Source: Histoplasma ohiense (lineage: Eukaryota > Ascomycota > Eurotiomycetes > Onygenales > Ajellomycetaceae). From it: a stretch of 64,000 nucleotides of DNA. The notes beneath the pieces were generated by a model. The model was not told the origin of the DNA. It did not search any database and saw only the letters and a program-made list of their open reading frames with translations. Shown one piece after another: positions 45,026-54,439 of this stretch. The stretch spans positions 8,090,001 to 8,154,000 of the forward strand of contig JAEVHH010000002.1 of NCBI GenBank assembly GCA_017607445.1. Reading direction: 5' to 3'. The position numbers and the translations under genes were made by a program. Positions within the stretch are counted from its first letter, which is position 1, and each line of letters begins with the position of its first letter.

Positions 45026-48000
45026 GAGCAGCTGCTGCATTGGGAATACAAACAACTAGGCTGTGAGATAAACAATTATTGGTGATGAATACATGGATGC
45101 TGACAGAAGCGGGATGGTCGATGGCGTGGACACTAGTGGATTCTGGCGCGGATGCGAACTTCATGTCTCATGCCTGGGCATCAAAATATTTCTCGAAGGC
45201 AGAAGGTAAACCAAAAGTAGTGGAAGCAGTTGATAATCATAAGATTAAATCATATGAACAACAAAGAGCTGCAATGAAGATTATCAATGATGAACACATC
45301 CTCCAAGAAGGATTCCACCATTTCGAAGAGGCTGACATTAGTGGATATGACATAATTTTGGGCATGCCATGGTTGGAAGCTGCAAACCCTGATATCAACT
45401 GGGTGTGAAGATGCTGGACCTATAGGAAAGCATCAAATATTAACCACATGCACCTGAATACTGCTAAAGAATTCACAACACTAATTGATGATGGCAATAT
45501 TATATTCACTGCCTTACCATTACAAGCTGCGAGTGCAGCAACTGAGCCAAATATCCCAGATGATTATAAAGATTATCTTGATGTATTCCAAGAAGACATA
45601 CCTGATGCGGAACATGCACCTCATGATCATGCCATAGAGCTCAAACCTGGCAAGAAACCCTCATATCAACTGATATATAACTTATCACCTCAAGAACTCT
45701 CTGTCCTCTGAGAATATATTGAAAAGGCATTAGAGAAGAATTGGATACATCCATCCAAGAGCCCAGCCAGCGTGCCAGTGTTATTCACACCAAAGAAAGA
45801 TGGAACCCTGCGTCTTTGCATGGATTATCGAGGATTGAATGAAATAACGGTCAAGAATCGATATCCACTGCCCTTGATAAGTGAAATACTTGATAGGTTA
45901 GCAGGTGCCAAAATATATACACAACTGGACCTTAGAGACGCGTATCATAGAATTCGCATACAAGCAGAGGATGAATGGAAAACAGCATTTCAAACACAAT
46001 ATGAACACTTTGAATATCTAGTCTTATCTTTTGGGCTAACCAATGCCCCTGTGACCTTCCAATCTTATATCAACAAAGCCCTCAGTGACCTTTTAGATGT
46101 ATATTGCATGGCTTATCTCGACGATATTGTAATCTATTCAAACACACTTGATGAACATGTCGTCCATGTTAAGAACATGCTGGAATGGTTAAGGCGATGG
46201 AGACTATATGCCAAACTTAGTAAGTGTACATTCCATGCAACAGAAATTGGATTTTTGGGTTTTGTGGTTACCACACAGAGCATTACTGTCGAGAAACACC
46301 GCATCAACACAATCCTAGATTGGCCAGAACTGCGAACTATAAACAAATTGCAAATATTCCTAGGATTTGTCAATTTCTATCATTGATTCATATACAAGTT
46401 CTCGATAATAACAGCACCCCTGACCGAATTGTTAAAAGGTTATGAAATGAAAAGGGGGAAGAATAATGCACCTGTCCAGTTAGATGATAACTGCAAGCAC
46501 GCAATTTTGCAGTTAAAAGAATGCTTTACAAAAGCACCATTGTTGGTCCACTTTGATCCACAGTGAAAACTCCATATAGAAATGGACAGATCTGGTGTTG
46601 CAATCACTGCAGTAATATCACAATTAATGGATGATGATCACTGGCACCTGATCATGTTTTGGTCTAGAAAGCTCACAGAAACAGAAAGATGTTATCAAAC
46701 ATATGATCTAGAAATGTTGCCAATTGTAGAAGCTTTCAGGCAATGGCGCCACTACTTACATGATAGCAGACACTCAATAACTGTTTTATCTGACCATGCC
46801 AACCTTCAGTGCTTCATGATGATGAAGCAGCTAAATGAGTGTCAGATTCACTGGATGGAAATGCTCTCAGTGTTTGATTTTGAAATAGAGCACCATCCTG
46901 GGAAAAATAATCCCACAGATGCACCAAGTCATCGCCCAGATTTTGTAAAACACACAGCTCCCTTGACAGGGCTCCCTACCCTGCAAGAGAAGCTGCATAA
47001 GAGGATCTTTAAGTCACTAAAGACAAAAGAAAACACAAAGTTAGATCAATGTGTCAAGATGGTGTGAAAAGATCTGCAAGCTAATGAAAATTGTTGGGTG
47101 AAGGAGCCTGTAGTCATCAATGACAACAACCCCTGCAGGATAAAGAACACACCTGCGGATGAGAATGAGGTTGCAGATGTTACAGAGTTAAATCTAGAGA
47201 CTCTGATGCCACAGATTCTAGCTGTCAAGATATTTGAATTCAAGACAGCCTATCATGAAGAGGTAGCTGAATCTATCATTGAACTCTTACTGCAGATTCA
47301 GAATAGGGACGCCGGCACATCTGAACTTCACAGAAGACTAGAGATGGATGACACTAGTGTAGATAATCATTCAACCTGAGCAGTAGATAAAGATGGCCTG
47401 CTCAGGAAAGATGGTAAAGTCTACATACCACAAGACAAGGCTGTAAGGCATGAAATAATGAAAATGAACCACGATGATCCCCAAGGTGGCCATTTTGGAT
47501 GTGACAAAACCATCGAAGTGATCAAATGCAAGTACTTGTGGCATGGTATGAGCAATGAGATTGCAGAATATGTGAGAACTTGTGATGTTTGTCAATGTGT
47601 CAAGATACCACAGCACAAGCTGTATGGGTTGCTACAACCACATCCAGTGCCAGATAAGAAATGGCATACAATTAGCATGGACTTTATTGAAGACCTGCCA
47701 GATAATAAAAAGGGAAGTCAAACCTATAATGCTATTGTCATATTTGTTGATTTATTCACCAAATGAGTCATAATTGTGCCCACATCTTCAGAGCTAGATG
47801 CAGAAGAACTTGTGGACATTATTGTATGAAGGATTGTGAAGAACTTTGGCCTACCTGTGAACATTATTAGCAACTGAGATTCATTAATAAATAGCAAGTT
47901 TTGATCGACATTGTGTTACCTGCTCCATGTCCGACAAAAATTATCGACAGCATTCCACCCGCAAACCGACGGCCAGACAGAACAATTGAACCAGATGATT

Positions 48001-48735
48001 GAACATTATCTTCACACATATTGCAGCTACCAGCAAGATAATTGGATAGAATGGATTCCTCTGACACAATGGGCATATAACAATGTCTTCCATGCATTGA
48101 TAAAAATGACACCATCTGAAGCAATGATCGGCCGACCAACTGAACTTTGCATAGACATGGAGCCCCCAAGCACAGGCATGTCAAAATCAGCAATGGAACA
48201 AGTGGAATGGATGAAGCAAGTGGAGAACAAAATCTGAGAATGTCTGGAAGCTGCCAAAGCAGCTGAGAAAAAGTATTATGATCAGCGCCATATACCAAAA
48301 AGCTTTAAGATAGAGGACTGGGTAATGCTGTGTGCAAAAAATATATCCACCTTGCGACCCTCACCCAAACTAGATCATCGATTTTTGGGTCCCTTCCAAA
48401 TAATTGATATCCACAGTACGCAGGTGTACAAACTGAAACTCACACCACAATATAAAGGAATTCATCCTGTATTCCATGTTTCCCTTCTCGAATCTTATCA
48501 CACGCGCGACAGACAAATCCCGCAAGCAGAACTGATAATTATAGACACACAAGAGAAATGAAAAGTTGAAGCTATATTAGACAAGTGTCAGTACCACAGT
48601 CAAACACAATATCTTGTCAAATGGAAAGATTGTACAGACGCAGATAATTCTTGGGAACTCAAGGAAAACTTGGTGAACAGCCAGGAGTACTTGGAACAGT
48701 TTAATAAAACCTATCAGAAGTCAGTCAGTAAATGA
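45006..48735 (+). pseudogene. Gyp2 copy 3 protease-RT-RNase H-integrase-chromodomain (few stops)
   Basis: Order: protease LVDSGADANF at 45133-45162 and IILGMPWL; RT 45772-46386 with YLDD at 46114-46125; RNase H 46582-47000 (FWSRKLTETE, LSDHANLQCF); integrase zinc finger 47480-47590 (HDDPQGGHFG, CDVCQ) and core to about 48130 with AFHPQTDGQTEQLNQ; a GPF-like segment at 48380; and a chromodomain at about 48560-48700 (YLVKWKDCTDADNSWE). The stop is at 48733-48735. A handful of TGA stops (for example 45406-45408, 46384-46386) break the frame. In life this polyprotein would make and insert the element's cDNA, with the chromodomain guiding it to heterochromatin. Confidence 0.92.
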
Positions 48736-48769
48736 AAATGAAGAAGACAACAATGACTGCTGGATATAC

Positions 48770-49920
48770 TTATTCTGCCCAGGGATTAAAAAACAGATCT
48801 GCCTCAGCTTGGCCAGTGTCATTCAAGGAATTGTCACCAAGACAAACCTGCTTATTATCCCAGATTTCCTCAACTGGCGAAGCACAACATTTCAACAATG
48901 ACTTGGGAGCTGCAACCAGCGATGTAACCACTGAGACCTCACCAACCACCATTTCAGCCGGAGCCTCAGAAGAACTGTCTCATTGAATCTCCCAGATCTT
49001 CACAGCAAAGAATCTAACTGCTGCAGTCACAGCACCCTGCAAAATGTTAATGTTTGAAGTGTCCACATCAGCAACAATTAAATCCTCAGCAGTGTTGATA
49101 ACCATCTGAGCCAATTCAACAGCATCCACTGACATCTAATAGAAAGTTAATATTATATACTGTAAAAACATCTGTTTTGAATAATAACTTACTGGAACGC
49201 AGGCATGCTTCATCACTGAGCAGTGCTTGCATTTTTTGCATCAACCCTCAGCAGGCTCACAATGATGACAGGGGGATGTTGTCAAATGTTGAATACAACA
49301 ACAGCAATATGCTGCTGCATTTCTTTCTAACACTTCAACAGAACTGTCCACTTCCTCATCTTCGCCTACATTATTGGTCAACTCAAATAACATACCAAGA
49401 TCTTGGCCCAGTGAGGATGACACCGATGTAATAGCAGGACACGAAAACATGCTTTCTGGAACACTGCTATGATCAAATGCCACACTCTGCTGTGACAACA
49501 GATCATCAGAGTCCATATAGAATTCTAGAACCCCATCTGCATCCTCATAGACCTGCACATCAAGTACAAACCTTGCAACAGCAGTTTGATACATGGCAAA
49601 TCTCTCATCTGAAACTTCATCAGAGAGCAGCATCTCATGAAATTCATTGATCAAAGATTGACTGGTTTTGTGAAAGCACTCAGGCACCTATAACCCATTA
49701 GCACCCATAACAACCTCAGTTTAAGAAAACTTACAGCAGCACAACTCCTATTTGATATATGACAGACATGACAGCATGTCTGTCCATTGTTCACAAAGCA
49801 AGGATATACTGAAGGGTTCTGCAACCTCTCCAGACAACCCAAGCAAATGCTCTTGATGGCAGACAGCATATCACCCTCCATAGACTCCGAACCAGCAACA
49901 GAAACAGCTGGTTCTGACAT
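48770..49920 (-). pseudogene. Gyp2 antisense spliced gene, copy 3 (cysteine-rich product of unknown function)
   Basis: Convergent with pol: its stop (48770-48772) is 35 bp beyond the pol stop. Exon 1 is 49920-49735, intron 49734-49688 (47 nt), exon 2 49687-49193, intron 49192-49136 (57 nt), exon 3 49135-48770. Introns start GTAAGT, end in TAG, have branch-like ACTAAT/TTAAC sites and are phase 0. The product would be about 348 residues: an N-terminal cysteine cluster (CLGCLERLQ, then CCHVC and a further C), an acidic serine-rich middle, a second cluster (CCCC, CHHC, CKKCKHC and a final C) and an acidic tail. Only two in-frame stops occur (TGA at 49243-49241 and 48982-48980), both expected mutation products and both present in all copies. 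I do not recognise the family; a zinc-binding protein is plausible. Confidence 0.75.
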
Positions 49921-50447
49921 TCTATCATAACTTTAATTAGTACCAAGGCCTTATTCAAAGGAGGAGGAAAAGCAAAAGCAACAAGAAAGAAAGACAGATG
50001 TTGGAGATTGAAACCAATATTGCAATGATGGTCAAAGGAATTGCAACAACACAAAACTCAACCCAAAATGGAAAATGCAACCATGCAACCAAAACTTCAA
50101 ATTTCACAATAAAAATCGCATAGAAAGATACAGCGTACTTTGTTTGATAAATTGATGTATTCTTTTTAAATAAAAAATCATTGGTGGTGATGGTGGTGAT
50201 GATTTTGTTAGGGTACGACTTTTTGGTGTAAAAGTCAAAGGAAAGGGGTTCAGGAGTTGTGCCTAAATCATGATTGAACTGCATTGACACCAGAGATGGA
50301 AAAACATTCTTCTGAAACAGCAACACTTCGGAATTAACCCTGACAATTAATCTGGCCCGATCCTGCAAATTTCATACAATATCAACCACGCAGCACATAT
50401 TATGAACTTCGCACGTCACATTAAGAAGCCCTGGGGACCAGGCCTTT
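49921..50447 (-). other. Upstream region of the Gyp2 antisense gene
   Basis: About 530 bp between the antisense ATG and the polypurine tract. The minus strand contains long T/TC runs. A minus-strand frame (49955-50368) is open in this copy but hydrophobic and poorly kept in the others, so I take it as noncoding leader or promoter. Confidence 0.4.
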
Positions 50448-50463
50448 GAAGAAGGGAGATAAT
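50448..50463 (+). other. Gyp2 copy 3 polypurine tract
   Basis: GAAGAAGGGAGATAAT directly before the 3' LTR; the plus-strand DNA primer site of the element. Confidence 0.75.
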
Positions 50464-50734
50464 TGTAATAGATGCAACAGAGATATCTATATTAGAAAAT
50501 AGCTATGTGGCGATAGAAGAACACAGAACACGCCAGAATTAATGAGGAGGGACATAGCGCACGGCACCATAGGCGGCTGTAGCGCATGATGGTCGTCTAT
50601 ATAATGCTTGCTGATATCCGTAGATATTAGGAGATCAGTGATTAGCTTTGAATAATAGAGATTGCTACCTTCTTAACATTCTACATGCGTACTTCACACT
50701 ACTCCCATAATTATATCTACAACTATCTCTTACA
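50464..50734 (+). repeat. Gyp2 copy 3 3' LTR
   Basis: 271 bp, followed by TGCAG (50735-50739). Confidence 0.93.
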
Positions 50735-50739
50735 TGCAG

Positions 50740-52430
50740 CTGATCAGTATGAAAATGCTGTTCAGTGATTTCTCAACACTCTTTTTATTCCATTCTTCAT
50801 CAGTTTCAGACAGCAGCTGCAGTGCATGGAGTTTCTGAGACTGTGATGACAAAACACAATCCTCAAGTCTCAGAATCTCTTTCTTCACAACAGTCATATA
50901 CTGTTCATTATCAGCTATCACAAATCTCTGAATATGATCAACACATTGCAGTGATCTGTGTGATTTCTTCTTTCAGAAATTGTGACTCTCACAGTGCAGT
51001 TTCTGACACTAGTTCAATCATTCTGTCAGTGACTGCATCAGCAGATCAACATCTCAGAGACTATGTTGAATTATCTCTGATCTCAGAGATGTTCACCATG
51101 ATCTGATGATTATATGATCAACATGGTTGTCTCCACAGATAAGTGATTTCTGGGCAAGCACATTCACATCTGTGTATGGTGACAGATTACTGTGAGCATT
51201 GTCATCAGAAAATTCACTGCAGCTGCTTCTCTCTGACTGACTGAGAATGATAATGAAGATGGAGATGAGGATTCCATCAGCAGTATGCTCACTGTCTTTC
51301 ACTGACAGACATCACATACACTATGAACAGAAAACTGTGTCTATGGTGGTACTGTCAACTTTCAAGACAGCTTGACAGATGCTGAGCTGTAGAAGTTTCA
51401 GTGTGCTAGTGAGCTCTGACATCAACTCATCCACAATTTCACTGTATTTCATCTGACTGCTTTTCTCTCTCTATTTCCAATCTCAATTCAAGATCTCAGC
51501 TGAGTCAGCAACTCATCCACTCATCAGCTGATTGATCTGACAAACTGAGAAGAAGAGAATAAAAGTCTCTTCAAACACTGATGAATGAATTCAGAGATGA
51601 AGTTCTGATTTGTGCAGTGATTGACTCACTAAGTTATCCCAGTCTGCAGTTGCTGATATTGAATCATGGAACAGACACATCTCATTCTGCAGTGTATGTA
51701 TGAGAAGCATGCTCAGTATCAGTCCATCACACAGAAGCAGATGATGCAGTATGTGCTCAATGAAACTGATCAGATTATTGCAGTTCTCTGTACTGATGAG
51801 AAGAAGAGTCTGCTCTATCTTCTCCTCTGTCAACTTTCTGATGCTGACATCACAGTGGTGATACTGTCACTGATTGTGCTCAAGAAGAAGATGAGACAAC
51901 AGTGTCAGACAGCTGATATCAATGTCAGAGTCTGAAATCAGATCTGTGATACTGAGGATTTCATCTTCTGTTCTCTCATCATAGTGAAGGTGGAGTAGAC
52001 AGTTAATCAACACTTCCACTCTCTGTTGCTTCAACTGTATATAGTCAATCAGCTAGATTATATGATCTTTGATGAGTGTCATCTGATCATCACTGCTGCA
52101 TCATATCAAAAGAGTCTCATTTTACTATCTATGTTGCAGAAACTGATATGTCAGTTTGTGTTTCTGACTGAAACACTGTCTCTCCATCTGATTGAGAAGT
52201 TTGAGAAGACCTTGCTAGTACAGAGTGCTCAGATCATGTGCAGTATAATCACTCAATATGATCTGTTCTATAAAGTGATCATCTGTTCATTCAATCAGAA
52301 ACTGATGCTGAATTATGGAATTCTCTGAATTCAGAATGCTCTAAGAAGGTTGAACTCATTCATCTATATCATCATCTACTGTCAGAGCAGACAGAAAATG
52401 AAGAAGATGGCTCATCATCTTCACTGTCTC
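50740..52430 (+). pseudogene. RecQ-type helicase relic, C-terminal part
   Basis: Continues the frame set interrupted at 43590. A linker with SMLTVFH-like text lies near 51280. The helicase core follows: motif I as TDEKKSLLYLL (51798-51830, a decayed Walker A), VVILSLIVLKKKMR (motif Ia-like), motif II IFDECHLI (52071-52094), motif III FLTETLS (52159-52180), and motif IV VIICSFNQ or IIYCQSRQKMKKMAHHL. This order is typical of telomere-linked RecQ-like helicase genes of fungi. Multiple TGA stops. The end near 52430 is approximate. Confidence 0.7.
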
Positions 52431-52745
52431 TATGTAATGCACTCGTTTATTATTTCCTTATTATCTTCGCTTATTCTTACCTCTTTCCATTATACTCTCG
52501 CTACCACTATTTCTATATGTATATATATATCGATGTATGTATTTCACACATCTTCTTTCTCTTTCTTTTCTTTCTTAGTGATTAGCTATGCTATGTTATG
52601 CTACTATACTATATTACTCTACAATATATTACTATTATCTCTACTACACTATAAACTATCTTCTACTGTTACTCTTCACACTGTCACTACATCTCACAGT
52701 TTCTAATCACTCAATCTTTGAGAGATGATCTGTTGAGTAATAGTC
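52431..52745. other. AT-rich stretch, possible Gyp3 5' LTR
   Basis: Noncoding, with ATATATAT and CTTTCTTTTCTTTCTT runs and four CG dinucleotides kept. It lies just before the Gyp3 gag start and could be its 5' LTR, with a candidate start TGTAATGC near 52433, but no second LTR is in the window to prove it. Confidence 0.35.
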
Positions 52746-52915
52746 ATGACCTCTATCTGCAGTATCTGTCATACTTGTGCTACTGCTGAATCTGAAGCAG
52801 CAAACATCATGAAAGAAAACTGTGAAACACACACTTCTGCCACTGAAAGTGTGCAACAAGCATCATCTTTCTCTATGAAATTGAACTCTGAGTATAGTTC
52901 AGAAGAGAATATCTC
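52746..52915 (+). pseudogene. Gyp3 gag N-terminal piece
   Basis: Open frame beginning MTSICSICHTCATAESEA, serine/glutamate-rich, running into the Gyp1 LTR at 52916. The last five bases (ATCTC, 52911-52915) are the Gyp1 target duplication. Confidence 0.6.
52911..52915. repeat. Target duplication of the young Gyp1 (left)
   Basis: ATCTC, repeated at 58856-58860. Confidence 0.95.
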
Positions 52916-53386
52916 TGTAACGGGCGTACTTCGATTAACGATTTGGTACTATCCTAATTACAGATTACGAATTGATTAAGGAAAGAAAGAGAAAAGAAAT
53001 CAGAAGAAAAGGTCGTACGAAGGGGGTTCTTATAGGGGAAAGTTCGGGGCGGAAGAATATCAGAAGCCGCTCCACAGTGGAGCGCGGAGCGGAAGAACAT
53101 TAAGGGGTACGCGTAAGAATCGTTAGAAGCTACGCGAGCGCGGAACGTGGGGCGGGGGAATCATTGAGGGCTACGCGGAAGAATCGTTAGAGACTACGCG
53201 AGCGCGGAACACAGAGCGGGAGAACGTAAGGAGCTACGCGGAAGAATCGTTAGAAACTACGCGAGCGCGGAGCACGGAGCGGAAGAACATCGAGGGTTAC
53301 GCGAGGTCACAACGGCCAGGAACGAGCGGGTGCAGGAGGGGAGTTGGTTGCGTAAGTTGATTACTAACGGGTGCTAACCCGTCACA
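52916..53386 (-). repeat. Gyp1 3' LTR
   Basis: 471 bp; the minus strand starts TGTGACGGGTTAGC and ends GTACGCCCGTTACA. Contains three units of 63-64 bp from 53117, 53181 and 53244. Confidence 0.95.
53117..53306. repeat. 63-64 bp tandem units in the Gyp1 LTR
   Basis: Three units starting GAATCGTTAGA, each containing ACGCGAGCGCGGA. The older copies have 534-bp LTRs, consistent with one additional unit. The same array recurs in the 5' LTR from about 58586. Confidence 0.85.
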
Positions 53387-53399
53387 TTATCCCCCTACC
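53387..53399 (-). other. Gyp1 polypurine tract, overlapping the pol stop
   Basis: The minus strand reads GGTAGGGGGATAA directly before the LTR. It encodes the last residues (VGG) and stop of Pol. Confidence 0.75.
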
Positions 53400-54439
53400 G
53401 GGGTGAGTGAGGACTCGTAGGTGTCGAGGGCGGCGGTGTCCTCCAAGGCGGACGCGGGTTCCCAGGTCGGACGATCGTATCCTACCCATTTGACGAGGTA
53501 TTCGCGGCGGCGGCGGTTGGTTCTATCGTCAAGGATTGCTTCGATTTCCCACTCGAGTTCGTTGTCTTCTCCTACGATGGCGGGTGGCTGCCAATCGGAG
53601 GTTCTCTGTGAGGGGAATGGATCCTCGGCCGCGGGTCGGAGCAGGTTCGTATGAAAGACGTCGTGGATGCCAGGCGGGGTGTCGAGTCGATAATCGTGTG
53701 TGCCTAGCACTTCCTTCACCGTATACTTGGCGTGGCGGTAATCTAGCGTACGCGAGGGGCGGTCCGTTCTTATGTTTTTGAGGTCCAGCCAGACTTTGTC
53801 TCCTACGTGGTATCGGGTCGCAGGACTCCTCCTGGTGTTCGCTTGGTCCTCGTAATCTTGCTGAGCGCTGGCCATTGAAGCTTCTGCCCATTCGCGGGCT
53901 TTCTTCAGCTTGCTCACGATGTTCTCTGCCGCCTGTATGGGGCTGCGGGCGTACGCGGTTTCTCGGGGAGTCTCGGGGAAGTCCAGGACCTCTAAGTTGT
54001 ATCCGTGTAGGAGGAAGAATGGGCTTACGCCTGTCGTAGCGGAATCTCGACCGTTAATCGCAATCTCAGCGTGTGGCAGCAGGTTGCTCCAGTTGTCTTG
54101 CGCGTAATTGCAGAACTTACGGAGGATGTTCTTTACCGTTTGTATCATCCTCTCGGTAGCTCCATCAGTCTCTGGGTGGTACGCCGTTGATAACTTTCGT
54201 TCGATTCTTAATAATTGGCATACGCGGGCCCAGAGTGCGCTGACGAATTGACTGCCTCTATCTGACACAATGGATGAGGGCAGGCCGTGCATACGATAGA
54301 ACGGGCTTCTGACGAAGGCATCTGCAACTACTTCGGCGTCCATCTTGTCACAGGGCTGTAGTATTACGCCCTTGCTGAGTCGGTCGACGATGACTAGGGA
54401 TGTTCGTAGAACCTCCGCTCTCGGGTAAGGAAACTGCAA
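53387..54439 (-). CDS. Gyp1 Pol, downstream part: integrase core C-terminus, GPY/F, chromodomain
   Basis: 350-residue open frame; its first 14 residues are out of register, and homology begins at LVIVDRLSKG (about residue 15). Integrase core: D60 in SDRGSQF and E96 in TDGATERM, giving the second and third DDE residues. Residues 200-270 form the GPY/F-like region. The chromodomain is at residues 296-345 (YLVKWVGYDRPTWEP). The stop TAA is the last triplet before the LTR. It belongs to the same polyprotein as the 867-residue frame upstream, from which it is separated by a one-base shift near 54397-54399. Confidence 0.9.
   Translation of the reverse strand: MQFPYPRAEVLRTSLVIVDRLSKGVILQPCDKMDAEVVADAFVRSPFYRMHGLPSSIVSDRGSQFVSALWARVCQLLRIERKLSTAYHPETDGATERMIQTVKNILRKFCNYAQDNWSNLLPHAEIAINGRDSATTGVSPFFLLHGYNLEVLDFPETPRETAYARSPIQAAENIVSKLKKAREWAEASMASAQQDYEDQANTRRSPATRYHVGDKVWLDLKNIRTDRPSRTLDYRHAKYTVKEVLGTHDYRLDTPPGIHDVFHTNLLRPAAEDPFPSQRTSDWQPPAIVGEDNELEWEIEAILDDRTNRRRREYLVKWVGYDRPTWEPASALEDTAALDTYESSLTPVGG

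Larger units (their letters stand above)
43591..50734 (+). mobile_element. Gyp2 copy 3: best-preserved full-length element
   Basis: 7144 bp with 271-bp LTRs (43591-43861, 50464-50734) and duplication TGCAG. It keeps many CG, GG and CC, yet each gene is still broken by a few TGA stops. The two LTRs differ at about 14 sites by my count, all transitions at CpC/GpG or CpG. It serves as the reference for reading copies 1 and 2. Confidence 0.95.

Noticed and set aside
49955..50368. A 137-codon hydrophobic minus-strand frame upstream of the Gyp2 antisense gene.
   Set aside because: Poorly kept in copies 1 and 2, T-rich, and overlapping the expected promoter or leader. More likely noncoding, though not excluded.
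52431..52745. The Gyp3 5' LTR as a defined feature.
   Set aside because: No matching 3' LTR or target duplication is in the window, so the boundaries would be guesses.
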